Assembly (NCBI GenBank): GCA_024529925.1
Contig: JAFEUB010001478.1
Coordinates: forward strand, 225,001 to 289,000
Direction: 5' to 3'
Length of the DNA stretch: 64,000 nt
DNA from: Ophthalmolycus amberensis
Taxonomy: Eukaryota; Chordata; Actinopteri; Perciformes; Zoarcidae
The position numbers were made by a program, and so were the translations under genes. The notes under the pieces were generated by a model. That model was given only the letters and a program-made list of their open reading frames with translations, was not told the DNA's origin and did no database searches. Position 1 is the first letter of the stretch. Every line of letters starts with the position of its first letter. This document shows positions 44,294 to 58,700 of the stretch, piece by piece.

Positions 44294-46019
44294 GTAGTTT
44301 AGCCTGTAGGCTGTAGCCCTCCTCCTGTGTGTAGTGCTGCTAGCTGCTCAAACTCCTTCTCTCTTTCCTCTGCTAATGAAACCCCTTTTTTTTTTCAGCT
44401 GTGCTAAAATAACCAGTGTGGATAGAAGTACAGTTTGTATGCTGTTGCTGTTGTGTCTTAGTTGTACGTCTGTGTTGCAGCAGGAACCTCAAAGCAGTGA
44501 GGAAGATCCAGGAGAGACGCTGAAACGCACCGTAAGAGCTCAGAGACAGAGGCGGAAGAAAAGGGTACATCTTCCCTTTGCACCCTTTATATGCATTAGC
44601 TTCATAGTGCACACTTTTTAAAGCTCCAGCAGGGTTCATAATGGTTCCATCTCTTGGCAAATGTCAGCTGCTTGACCGATCTTCAGCTCAGGATGATGAT
44701 GAGGATGTGGGGGAGATCTCCACCATTCAGCACCGCGGCGAAGACGAGGGATCGGCTGAAAAGGCAGCTGACCCTGTGGTTTTATCAAGACCCCCAACTG
44801 GGTCTCTGAGCGGTTAGTGTCCATGATATCATTAAAATACAACACCAGAAGCAGTACCAAAACAGTGCTGTGTGATTTTTATCGTGCAGCATACAGTATA
44901 TGGATGTTTTAATACACAAAACTCTGAACAAAATGACCAAACTTTGTCAAAATGCACCCATACAACACCTTTACCCAAGTTAAATAACTAAGCCAATTAC
45001 ACTGTCATATCCAAACAGTTGGTGCACCAAAAGAACATGAACCTTATATTACAAAAGGGGGGATGTAATGTGCCAAGTTTTAGAAAATTGCTAATTTCCA
45101 CCCATAGTCCTTGGGCAGGTAAGTTAACAATAAAATAGGAAGAAGAATTAGACATCAGAAGAAGATTAGACGTTAAAAGAGCACAAAATAGCTCCCAACA
45201 CACACAAGACTAAACCAAAGAGTACCAAGTACAGTACCAAGGTAGTAAATATTCACCCCAATACTGATTATTACATGTAATTATTGTTTAATGCTTTGTC
45301 TTCTAGGTGTCTCCTCACGAATCACTCAAACTCCCGACTCCCATTTGGACAGCTTAGTGACACGTCGCCTGGAAGAGCGACTGAGAGCAGCCAGGGTAAA
45401 CCCAAATCCTTTTTCTTTTCACGAACCAGCTTGCAATTGAATTAAAGATAATCAAATATGTGGCCTTCCCAAACTGTTTCCAGTCTAAAGGTGAGAGCCT
45501 CCAGCAGCAGGAGGCGTCTCTGGAGCCAGCCAGTCGCCTACAGAGCCTCAGAGACAGAGATACTGTGACACGGTTTGACCGAGAGGTGAGCGTCAAACAG
45601 TCCTCACCGTGATTGTACCCGGTGCAGTGGAGATGTAACGCCCAGTGTTTCACAGGTTGATCCAGACAGAGCTGGGAGACACGAGGACCCCCTGGCCCTC
45701 AGCAGCAGGGTCAAGTTCAGAGAAGCAGCCAGACGGGTGAGGACGGAGACGAGATCGCAATGATGCTGAGAACAAATCATTTGTGTTCTATTTATCTGTT
45801 CATTCTTTGCGGATACAGACAGAAAAGGGCCTGCCGACCGCTGAGGAGGCTTACAACTTCTTTACACTGGACTTTGAGCCGGATCCACGAGATGGGACCG
45901 AGAAGAAGAGCAAGAAAAGAGACAAACCGAGAAGAACCGCTGAGGAGGACCGAGAGGAAGAAGAAGCTGAAGAGCAGGAAGATGCTGAAGAAGATATTCA
46001 AGATGAAAATGAAGACCAG
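43719..46019 (+). CDS. cc2d2a: cc2d2a exons 1-8: low-complexity N-terminus
   Basis: Exons: 43719-43732, 43887-43968, 44481-44564, 44692-44812, 45307-45395, 45484-45585, 45656-45736, 45819-46019. The start is ACCATGG, a strong Kozak context, giving MASSSDIREKLRKKRRALQD. Exon 5 ends in LEERLRAAR, like human LQAARSK. Exon 7 has SRVKFREAARR, like human SRVKFHDSARK. Exon 8 contains LPTAEEAYNFFTLDFEPDP, matching human FPSAEEAYNFFTFNFDPEP, then a long Glu-rich run. The very N-terminus differs from human and rests on phase alone. Exon 3 follows a GCAGCAG double acceptor, so one Gln may be optional. Confidence 0.88.
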
Positions 46020-49000
46020 GTAAGACGCAGACAACCATATTGTAGGAAATGACGTGGTGCATCGCGACTATTTCCACCTTTTCTGTAGATTCCCGACGCC
46101 TCATATTCTTTGTCCTGCGGCAGAATGAAGAAGCTCCTCTTGTGCGAGATGAAGAGGACAATTTATTTGTCATTGAACAATCGACACAGGACTTCCTGGA
46201 AGTGAAGAAAGCAGAGTACGTCGGGTACCGACAACTTGTTCAGCAGGAGAGCGAGCTCCTCTTCACGCCGAGTTTTCGAACAGGTACAAAATGTACAAAA
46301 GCACCTGATGTGTTGTCGGCTTTGGTATTCTGCTGAGGATCTGTTACCTGCCTTTTATCTGTCATTGCCACAGCCCCAACCTCCATCAAACTGCCTGAAC
46401 ACATGAAGCCTCGTTACCTGGAGGACGAGGGTCTGTATGTCGGGGAGAGGCCTCCCGTGTCCCCGATCAATGAGAACATTCTGGAGAACCGCATCTTGAA
46501 AATGGAGGAGGTAATTTCAACCAACATGGCAGACAGCTGAACAGAGCCCTGGAGCCATGAAATCTTTCTGATATGTACATATTTAAATTCTTCATTCAGG
46601 GAAAGAAGTGGTTTGGTGATGACGGCAGGATCGTGGCTCTGCCCGACCCCATAAAGGAATCATCCACGAGACCCCCTCTCTTCCACATGGAGGAGGACCT
46701 GGACCCTGCACTGCAGCCTGTGTACAGGAAGGTCAGACACACTCACTTCCATCACTCCATCATTTGGCACATCTAAAGCACCGTGCACATTCACACACTG
46801 GAAAGGTGTTCCCTTTGCAATCTTGAGAAAAAGAAAAAGGTCAGTTTGTCATTTGGTACAAAGGGACAGGGAGGGACACACAAGACGTTAAGTTAAAAGA
46901 CACACAAGATGTTAAGTTTCCTTCTGAAGAATGTTATCTATCTACAAAGACACCAGACTCCATTCACTGAAACACTGATTCTACCTCTCAGGACACAGGA
47001 GCTGCTGCCTCCATCTGTTACTGAGTTTTAAAGGGTTAATTCAGATTCACTAAAGTCACAATAATCATAAATCAAAAGGTCCCCCTGCTTGTTCAAGTCA
47101 CTCATGAGGATATTCACGATCATCCCATCAGAAACGACACCACGATCAACTCATTGTGAGTGTTCTGCTCTATCGGTCCATCCCTCCTTTAAATCTGGTG
47201 TGAAGGACCACAGAAGCAAAACATGACAAATATGGAGACCCGGAAAAAAGCAAACAATGCGGGGACACAGATGTGTTGTGGTTCTCTGGTTGGGAGTGTT
47301 GGAGTGGGAAACCCCCAAAGAACCCTTGTCTTCCATGTATTTCTTTTTTTCGCTCTGCAGACAGACACAGCTGCCACATTGGATCATCGAGGGAACAGAG
47401 CTTCCGTTGTAGTTTCACTGAGTGTTTATCTTACATTGTTGTCACGCATGACTTTTCATTACAGCGCCGCCCCGACGGTGCTATCAATCTCTGTTTCCCG
47501 CTTCCTTTAAGCTTGCACACATACTTCGATACGCCCGAGTGAACCACAAGCGCCCACTCTATTGAACCGTGATTATGATTTTCCAGAGCGCTGCATTATG
47601 GATGATGTTGTTGTTCTGTCCGCTATCGTAGGCGCTAAAGTCCAAGAATGCAAATCTGTATATCGCTGGTGCAGCGGACCCCGAGGGAGACTACCAGCTG
47701 GATGTGGACGTCTCTGGGCTGATCTTCTCCCATCACCCACTCTTCAGTCGGGAGCATGTCCTGGGGGCCCGTCTGGCTCAGCTGTACGATCAGTACCTCA
47801 CCAGGCAGGGTAACAACCTCACAGGACACCTCACTGACAAGGTAAACCATCACCAGACGACTGTGACGTACAAACATCCCTGAATACATGCAGAACATGT
47901 AGAAGCCACCCGTGTACATTGTGTGTTTCCTGTGTGCTTTAGTTGAACGGACTGAGGAGTGCACTGCGGAATATACTTGAGATCCACGGCGGGCAGAGCC
48001 TCACTCAAGCCATGCAGCAGAGGATATCTGAGTACAGTCTGGAGGTCCGGTGAGTTCCCCAGATCTTCCTGTTCACTCTAGAATCCAAAGTGCCCTCTTA
48101 AGAACCATGACGAAGTATTATTCCCTCCGCTGTTTCTCTCAGGAACACTCGGCAGCTGCGAGACAGCGAGCAGGAGAAAGACAGGACCCTGCTGAAGAAC
48201 ATGGTTAAGGTGTGGAAGGAGATGAAGGCCCTGAGGGACTTCCAGAAGTTCACCAACACGCCCTACAAGCTCTACCTCAGGAGGTGAATCTCTTTGCAGA
48301 GTTGTGCTTCCAGAGGAGACTCTATTGCACTATTAGTATGAGTAGTGATTACGATTATGGCTTCCCACAATTAAATGTAAATGATCAACGTTTAAAATGC
48401 GTGCTTAGCTCATGGACAACATATCAAATCCAGCGCCTAGGGGGCTATCAACATCTTTTGGCTTCACTTTTTGGGAGCGGTCATGCCGCTGTGTCGCACA
48501 CACACCAGACAGCAACCTCCGGTTCTGCCGAGTGAAGCCAAAGCTTCATGTCTTAAAGCTGCATTCTCTCTAGTGTCCACCAGGGGGCGACTCCTCTGGT
48601 CGTATAGAAGTCTATGAGAAGACGACTCTACTTCTCTCTTGATTTATTCCCTCAGTAAACATTGTAAACATGAGTTTATGGTGCACACTCTTCAGCAGCA
48701 GTCTGTGAAAAACTTTCCTGAAAGTTGCGGCTGAAGAGGAGAAGAGTAATATAATTTCTAAAAAGTATGAAATTAAGTATATTAATTGTTTTGCCCGTCG
48801 GCGCTCTGTTCTACTGAATTCAGGTGAAGAACTTTATTTTAACTCTTATTTTGATGCAAATATTTTTTTACATTAGCAGGAATGTAGCACAGCATGGAAG
48901 TGAAAGCAGCGCTCTGTTTATTTAATGTGAAAGTGGAATAAAGATAAAATCAATAAATAATTGTGCCCCTAACAAATGCTTGCTCGATAACGTGCGTGTC

Positions 49001-49474
49001 TTCTCATGATGGTGTTCTGCTGATGTTTGTACACTTTTCATGAATGTGTTTTTAAACCGCTCTCCAGAGAGAATGTGGAGCAGGCGTCGGATGAGCGAGA
49101 GCACGAGGATGAAATCTTGACCGAGGTCATGGAGCTGGAGGCAGAGATGGAGGAAGTTTACCAGAGAAAGCTGGCCGAGTACAGGAAACAGCTGGAGGAG
49201 TGGAAGCTCTGGAGAAGGAAACAGGTAGATCCATGCTGCCATTAGCTGACTGCACATATATCAGTCCTGTTCTGAAGATAAATGAACTCTTTCACAGCCT
49301 CTTGGGTCAGCTGGAGTACGCATCGTGTTCTTTTTAGAGATACGAGGTTCTCACAGGACAGAGACAAACATGATGATCTTATAGAATAACAGGATATAAA
49401 GGAGTTGGCATTCAACATACACATGAATGCAGCAGAAACATCAGATATCTGTCCATCAATACTGTGCCATGAAC

Positions 49475-49528
<54 letters not shown>

Positions 49529-49753
49529 CCAGATTGTTTTTAAACAGATCAAAACTCCAGCATCAGTCGCACTACAGTACCTTCATACGTATTTCATATT
49601 TATCTAACTTAGCTCAGTCAGGTGTAGTTGGTCACTTTACCGTACAAGCAAAATCTGTTCAGTAAAATCTGTTTCCTTAAAATAAAGAATAATAAATAAA
49701 TAAAATTCAAATTCTGGTTTAAAAATCAAGACGGCGAATATTCACATATATAT

Positions 49754-49789
<36 letters not shown>

Positions 49790-52700
49790 CCTGTGTTCAC
49801 TGTGTTCAGAAAGCCAAAAAGAAGAAGAGAAAAAAGGAGAAGAAAGGCCAGGCTCAGGATGACACGGCGGAGGATGAAGATGAAGAGCAGGAGGCGAGTG
49901 AATCAGAGGGGCCCGCTGAGGAAGGCCCCCAGAAGCCGGAGCCTCCGGAGAAGCCCGAGTTTGACTCTGTGGAGCAGCGGGTCAGAGAGAAAGCATCCAG
50001 GATACGAAGGCAACCCGGAGAGTCCATCCTCATCCCGGATCTGTCTGCATCTGGAAACATCACCGCCACTGAGCTCTGCCCCAGGTACCAGCAGGAAGTG
50101 GTTGAAATATACTAAATAAATCCACCCACTGGCATGTTTCTTTCCACTTGTTTTGAGGAGAAGTGAGATGATGAATCTGAGGTGAAAGGACGTAAGAGAT
50201 GAACTGTCTGTTAACGTTTCCTCCTCCTCCCGTAGGCCTGAAACAGCTCGTAGGGAGGACGTTTCACGGCGCTCCCTTTTCATCAAGATCCTCTACAACA
50301 ACAAAGAAGTCTCCAGAACGGACGGCCGCTCCCTGAACGCTGACTTCAGAGTTCACTTTGGACAGATTTTCTATCTCAAGATACTCAACTGTCCCCAAAG
50401 CATCAATCTGCAGGTACAGTAGCAGAAACATCTGGATTACTGCGTGGACTGTGTTCTTCACACGGCTGTTCTTTAACGTTCAAAGCTTCTGTTCAGGTTT
50501 TACAATGAAGGTTCAAATGTCTGTCGTATTTTATGAGGTCATCACGATAAAAAATTGGAATAAATACATTTTTTAAAATTGTGGTAAATGAAATGTAACT
50601 CTTGGTGCCGTCAGATTGCTGCTCGACTCCAAAGCGCACGGTGAAACACCGACCGGCTCAATGACGAGCAAACTGAACCGCTGCACCACTTTAAATACAG
50701 TCAGAGACCTCAACGATGTCAACACTTGACCATGAAGCTGCTCGCTTTATTTCATGGATAAAATCTGTTTTTGCTTCATATAATATATAAATATCCATTT
50801 TTTACCAAATATTACCATCAATCAATCTCCTCGTGTTCTTCTTCTCCCTAATATGTATAAACGGTTGCTTTTTAAAGGCAGAACGACAATTAATATGGAC
50901 TGAAGCAAATATGTTGTTAGATAAAAACACTGGAATCTTATTCTACAAATAAGTTGATACTAATAGTATTAGTGAAGCCTGATCTGTATCTGACGCCGGG
51001 CTGTTTGCTGCCTTTAGATACAATAATCATGCAAACAACAACAATCTGCATCCGAACGTCGATGTTATGAGTGAAGCTTCTTCTCGTGTGTGTGTGTGTG
51101 TGTGTGTGTGTGGGGGGGGGGGGCAGGTGTTTGAGGAGATGGGCTCGTCATGCTCCCTCCTGGCTCAGGTGTTTCTTCCGGTTCCAGAGCCCTCAGTGGT
51201 GACGGCCATCGTCCCTATCGAGGAATATGAGTTCAGCAGCAACCAGAGAGTGATGTTTGACCACGAGGGCGTTGGAAGCGGTAAATGCCTCCATGACACC
51301 AGCTCACCCACGAGTACATTCCCGTTTGTGCGTTTGTTGGACGGGGCCTTGTCTTCCTGTCGCTCATCCTCTCTGTACGCCTCTCCAGACGTGCCGCTCT
51401 CCTTTGAGGCCGACGGCGGTAACAAACAGACCCTGCTGACCTCCGGGAAGCTGTCCTGCTGCGTTTGTTGGGGGTCCGGGGAGGACGGCGTCCCACTCGC
51501 CCCTCCGGCGTCTCAGCATCCTGGCGGCGTACACAGGTAGTGTCACTTCAAGGACAGCGCTGGTGGTTGTGCATGCTTCAACCCATAATCTAGTTCTTTA
51601 CATCAGTGCTTACTGTAGGCCTGTAGATTCAGCAGTGCAGTGGAAGCCAGTGGTTTCAGCTTATGTCAGCAACGTCCTCAGACTTTAAACTTGTTTATTA
51701 TCATCAATCATATCAAACTTTAAGCTCTGTTTGTACATCAGAGGTTATGCAGCGGCAGCAGAAGCACTCTATATTGATTGATGCCTTCAGCAGCTCATGA
51801 GAAATGCTGTTCTGCAACATTAATAGTGCATTCAACAACATTTGCCAAGCCATAAACATTCCCATGTTTGCTTATTGGTTCTGTTTTTCCTGATCTATGA
51901 AAGCCAGACTGATAAGTGTCTGTAAAACTGTGCCTGCAGTCTGAACTATTTGAAGTGAATGTGGACAGAAACAGCGATTAGAGATTGGAAAAGCTTGCTG
52001 TTTGATTGACACGAGTAACATTTGGAGTAAAGAATACGATAAAGCTCCGTCTTTTACTTAAAGGTTGTGAATGATCTGGAAAAGTCAAGGAGAAGTTGTG
52101 AAATGTTGTGTATTCAAATGTGTGTGAACGTTTCAGTATGCTTAGAGAACAAGTCCTCCGTAATGTAGAAACAGCTGCACTCCTTCACGTCTGCACCTTG
52201 TCTGTGTAACAAACGAGCATATCCATCACTTCACTGCTCTGTGTTGTAGCGGTCTCGGCCGTCTTGATGCGGTCACATTTATTGGGGCATCCGGACTGTA
52301 CGACATGAAAAAAATAAGCGAGTGGGCCACACAGTCACGACTGGACCCCAACGATCCCAAAAACGCCTCCATCATGCAGCTGCTCAAAGTGCGTATGAGA
52401 ATATAGTTCTGTGCATAAGAAAGAGCACCAACGGTCCAGGAGACTCCAGGTGGAAACGTGGCTTCTGTCTCCATCCTGTGGCTCACCAGGTGGCCAGCAG
52501 CGGAGAGGTGACGGCGCCGGACTACTTCCGTCTGGAGCAGCTGCAGGAGGAGTTCAACTTCGTCAGCGATGAAGAGTTGGAGAGGTCCAACAGATTTCGG
52601 CTGCTCCGTCTCAGGAACCAGGAAGTCGCAGAGTTTCGAAGTTACAAGTGTGTTCCTGCTGTGGAGAGGGAGGTCACTGACAAGGTGTTCCAGGTCAGAT

Positions 52701-55700
52701 CATAAATACTGAAGCATTATTATTATTATTGTACAGTAGAATAGTGTGGACGTGGCAGACCGAGCTCTGTATGACACCAACTCCTTTTTGATTTCAGGAA
52801 TACGAGAAGAGGCTGAAAGAAGGAGAGATAGTCGACACGAAAGAACATCTGGATTCACACAGAGCCTTAGTGGCCAAATACCTCCAGAAGGTGAGCAGCG
52901 TATGGGGCGTAAATGTGTAATATTACCCCAATAGTTCATTATGTTTATCTAAAGTAAGAGTCATAGTTCACGTGATCGTGTTAGGATTTGTTTGCTGTCA
53001 TTGAGCAGCCCCACTTCAACGGTCCTGTTGTTTCCCCACAGATCCGAGAGTCGGTCATCAACAGGTTTGTTCTTGCCAAACATCACTTCCTGCTGTCTGA
53101 CCTGGTGATAGAAGAGGAGATCCCGAGCATCGGGTAACTCCCCCATGAACACCTCTAACCTGCTTCAGTGGTCTCTCACAGCTCGCTCTCTTCCTTCCTG
53201 TGTTGAGCACGTTACTGTGTTTTTGCTTTTCTTTCTTGCCGATCACGCGATAGTAAGTCAAGCTTGTGAGCACGTAGTTATTTGTATTTCTGTATATCCG
53301 TCTCTCATTCCTCTTTTCAAAGAGGATTGGAACATGACGCAGCGTGCCGGGCCTTTATACGGCCGCTGATGTGAGAGTGTCTCTTGGCCGGTTGTTTGCT
53401 CAACGCAGCGGATTCTCTGTCCTCTGGAACATGTTGACGTGATAACAGGACCTCTGGAATAATCTTAGTTCAGATCTACACATGATAATGTACAACTGTC
53501 GGAGCCCATCACGATGTTGGCTGTTACTCTGCATGTTCTTTATCCAAAGTGAATGCTATAAACTCTTCTGTTCCATTTTTTCTGCGATGCATTGTTAACA
53601 GTGGTGCAGGTCCTGGGTATGAGTTTCTCTTTGTTCTCCCTCCGTCTGTGTCTCTGTGTGTCCGTTTAGTTTGAGCCCTGAGTTCAGTAGTGACATAGAC
53701 CCTTCACCGTGTAGCAGTCAGTCCCTTCAGCACTCTGCAGTTTATTTCACCAAAACACTGTTTCAGCAGCTCTCACTGCGTCATAAAGGGTCATGAAAGT
53801 AGAATAATGTTGAGGTAAGCGTGAGCTCTACATATAATGAATATTATTAGTACTGTGATGATCAAACTGCAGATACCTGGAGGGACTAAGGACCGTTGGT
53901 GGTAATACTCCTCTCCCACAGTTAGACCTCTCAATAAATGACTGTGCTTATGAGCAGTTTGCAGTCCCGTGTTGGCTGTTGACTAAACACCAGCCGCCGT
54001 TTGTTTTGCGGCGATCAGGATTCTGGGAATGAACCTCTTCAAGCTGGCTGAACCAAAGCGTCCGCTGAAGCCTCAGAGGAAAGAGAGGAAGAAGGTGACG
54101 GCTCAGAATCTGTCCGACGGAGACATTAAGCTGCTCGTCAACATCATGAGGGCCTTCTACATCCCCGTCCGCCGGCCGCAGACCAAGTGAGTGCTCAAAG
54201 TCACAACGTGTCGGGAGAAATAAGAACTATACGTTTCAGACACGTGACAGAAATCTGTGTCGATGCGTTTTTTTATTTCCAGTAAACCAGGACAGTCTCA
54301 GAGTGCCATCCAGGGCAGCGACTGGCTCATCAGCCAGGTACAACACGCCTTCACTCTCCTCTACTGCTCATTGGCAGCTTCAGCTTGGGATCCATATTAT
54401 GTGAGTGGTTTTATTGCGATTGCTGTTCTAGGTACAAGTGAGGCCCTTCGTGGAGGTTTCCTTCCAGCGCACAGTGCTTCAAACAACCACAGCTGATGGA
54501 CCGAACCCCTGCTGGAACGAGCAGCTGCAGCTCCCGTTCAGGTGACCATTCCACTGAAATACCGTCGCAACATACAACTCTTTTCAGATGTTATTGTGCA
54601 CTTAAAGGGATAGTCGTGATGTTTAGAAGTGTGGTTGTGTCGTCAGTGGGCTACTGGAGAAACAGACAAGAGTCCCAGCACGAGAGCAAAGCAGGACCTG
54701 AAGCTGTTATCTATGATCTACAAACACACCAGACTCATTCACTCAAACACTGATTCTACCTCTCAGGACACAGGAGCTGCTGCTCTGTATCGGATAGTTA
54801 GGTTGTGTTTTTGTGACTTTGGTGTTTTAAAGGTTAGTTCAGATTCACTAAAGTCTCTCAACACAACCTCAGCAGCAGATGGAGCAGCAGCAGAGCTGAA
54901 TGAGTCTGGTGTGTTTGTAGATCATAGATAACAGCTTCAGTTCCCTCAGAAAGGTCTGTCTGACAGCAAGGTGAAGAGCTGAAGACATTCTGAATATAGC
55001 TTCACTTCAACTGAGAGACATTCTGTGAGGAGTGAACATACGTCCACAGCAGAACATCACTTTGCTCCCGTGCTGGTTCTCCTGTCTGTTCTATCAACTC
55101 ATCTACTGCAGTAGAACCCTGACTGTGGAGGAGAACCTCACACACACACACACACACTACAGAACATCAGGACTGTCTGTTGAACACAGTTCGATAACAC
55201 TGAACAAACTAGCAGAAAGGTGAAACTCTTCTTCTTCTTCTTCTTCTCGTCAGTGCCCCAAATGGCGACTACAGCGCTGCTGCCTTACAATCAGTGAAAG
55301 ACGAAGTCTTCATCAACATATTCGATGAAGTGGTTTATGAAACCGGATCGGTGAGTAAAACACTCTGTAATTATAGCATAGCATGTTCCTTGAATTCTTG
55401 TTTTATTTGCTCTCTTGTTTCATCATTGAACTCCTTTTGCTCCTCAGAACGACAAAGACAGAGGGAAGTCCACACACACCAGGGTGGAGAAGCACTGGCT
55501 GGGCTCCGTCAGGATCCCCTTCAGCACCATCTACTCTCAGTCCAGGGTGGGAGTCCTCGCTGTGTATTTATTACCTCACTAACAGATGAGCCCGCCGACC
55601 AGCTGACCTGCTGACTCATCATTTCTACTTTATTGACTCCATCGGACAGATTGATGGAACGTTCAAGGTGAATACACCGGCAGTGTTGCTGGGTTACAGT

Positions 55701-58700
55701 AAGGACCGGAGCCACGGAGCCGACGGCGGTTACGACACCCTGAGGAGCCTGACCGAGGGAGCCTTCGTCACGCTCTTCATCACCATCGAGCCTCAGCTGG
55801 TGCCTGGAGAGTCCGTCCGGGAAAAGGTGAGTTCAAGGATGGATCCTGTCTGTAGTGCAGCTAGTTTGTCTTAGTTCAAGGATTCAAGGATCATTTATTG
55901 TCATGGATGCAACACAGGGATGCACAACGAGATGCAGTTGTTGCCCATTTGCAACACAAGAAACACATCAAAACAAATATAGCACATTCATATAGTACAT
56001 TCATATAGCACATTCATATAGCACATTCATATAGCACATTCATATAGCACATTCATATAGCACATTCATATAGCACATTCATATAGCACATTCATATAGC
56101 ACATTCATATAGCACATTCATATAGTACATTCATATAGCACATTCATATAGCACATTCATATAGCACATTCATATAGCACATTCATATAGCACATTCATA
56201 TAGCACATTCATATAGCACATTCATATAGCACATTCAGTATAGCACATTCAGTATAGCACATTCGTATAGCACATTCGTATAGCACATTCGTATAGCACA
56301 TTCGTATAGCACATTCGTATAGCACATTCATATAGCACATTCGTATAGCACATTCGTATAGCACATTCGTATAGCACATTCGTATAGCACATTCGTATAG
56401 CACATTCGTATAGCACATTCGTATAGCACATTCGTATAGCACATTCGTATAGCACATTCGTATAGCACATTCGTATAGCACATTCGTATAGCACATTCGT
56501 ATAGCACATTCGTATAGCACATTCGTATAGCACATTCGTATAGCACATTCGTATAGCACATTCGTATAGCACATTCGTATAGCACATTCGTATAGCACAT
56601 TCGTATAGCACATTCGTATAGCACATTCGTATAGCACATTCGTATAGCACATTCGTATAGCACATTCGTATAGCACATTCGTATAGCACATTCGTATAGC
56701 ACATTCGTATAGCACATTCGTATAGCACATTCGTATAGCACATTCGTATAGCACATTCATATAGCACATTCAGTATAGCACATTCATATAGCACATTCAT
56801 ATAGCACATTCATATAGCACATTCATATAGCACATTCATATAGCACATTCATATAGCACATTCAGTATAGCACATTCATATAGCACATTCATATAGCACA
56901 TTCATATAGCACATTCATATAGCACATTCATATAGCACATTCATATAGCACATTCAGTATAGCACATTCATATAGCACATTCATATAGCACATTCAGTAT
57001 AGCACATTCATATAGCACATTCAGTATAGCACATTCATATAGCACATTCATATAGCACATTCATATAGCACATTCATATAGCACATTCATATAGCACATT
57101 CATATAGCACATTCATATAGCACATTCATATAGCACATTCATATAGCACATTCATATAGCACATTCATATAGCACATTCATATAGCACATTCATATAGCA
57201 CATTCATATAGCACATTCATATAGCACATTCATATAGCACATTCATATAGCACATTCATATAGCACATTCACATAGCACATTCACATAGCACATTCACAT
57301 AGCACATTCACATAGCACATTCACATAGCACATTCACATAGCACATTCATATAGCACATTCATATAGCACATTCATATAGCACATTCATATAGCACATTC
57401 ATATAGCACATTCATATAGCACATTCATATAGCACATTCATATAGCACATTCATATAGCACATTCATATAGCACATTCATATAGCACATTCATATAGCAC
57501 ATTCATATAGCACATTCATATAGCACATTCATATAGCACATTCATATAGCACATTCATATAGCACATTCATATAGCACATTCATATAGCACATTCATATA
57601 GTACATTAATATAGCACATTCATATAGCACATTCATATAGCACATTCATATAGCACATTCATATAGCACATTCACATAGCACATTCACATAGCACATTCA
57701 CATAGCACATTCACATAGCACATTCACATAGCACATTCACATAGCACATTCACATAGCACATTCACATAGCACATTCACATAGCACATTCATATAGCACA
57801 TTCATATAGCACATTCATATAGCACATTCACATAGCACATTCACATAGCACATTCATATAGCACATTCATATAGCACATTCATATAGCACATTCATATAG
57901 CACATTCATATAGCACATTCATATAGCACATTCACATAGCACATTCATATAGCACATTCATATAGCACATTCATATAGCACATTCATATAGCACATTCAT
58001 ATAGCACATTCATATAGCACATTCATATAGCACATTCATATAGCACATTCATATAGCACATTCATATAGCACATTCATATAGCACATTCATATAGCACAT
58101 TCATATAGCACATTCATATAGCACATTCATATAGCACATTCACTATAGCACATTCATATAGCACATTCATATAGCACATTCATATAGCACATTCATATAG
58201 CACATTCATATAGCACATTCATATAGCACATTCATATAGCACATTCATATAGCACATTCATATAGCACATTCATATAGCACATTCATATAGCACATTCAT
58301 ATAGCACATTCATATAGCACATTCATATAGCACATTCATATAGCACATTCATATAGCACATTCATATAGCACATTCACATAGCACATTCACATAGCACAT
58401 TCACATAGCACATTCACATAGCACATTCACATAGCACATTCACATAGCACATTCACATAGCACATTCACATAGCACATTCACATAGCACATTCATATAGC
58501 ACATTCATATAGCACATTCATATAGCACATTCACATAGCACATTCACATAGCACATTCACATAGCACATTCACATAGCACATTCATATAGCACATTCACA
58601 TAGCACATTCACATAGTACATTCATATAGTACATTCATATAGTACATTCCTTTTATTTGCATCATAAAGAATGTAAACAGCAGCAACAAAAACAACTCTC

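Noticed and set aside
44230..44621. An extended 95-residue frame around cc2d2a exon 3
   Set aside because: Only 44,481-44,564 is supported by phase and splice sites; the rest is intron read-through.
56209..56809. Frames of 140-190 residues repeating CYTNVLYECAIRM
   Set aside because: They are the 13-bp array in cc2d2a intron 29, with no start context or other domain.
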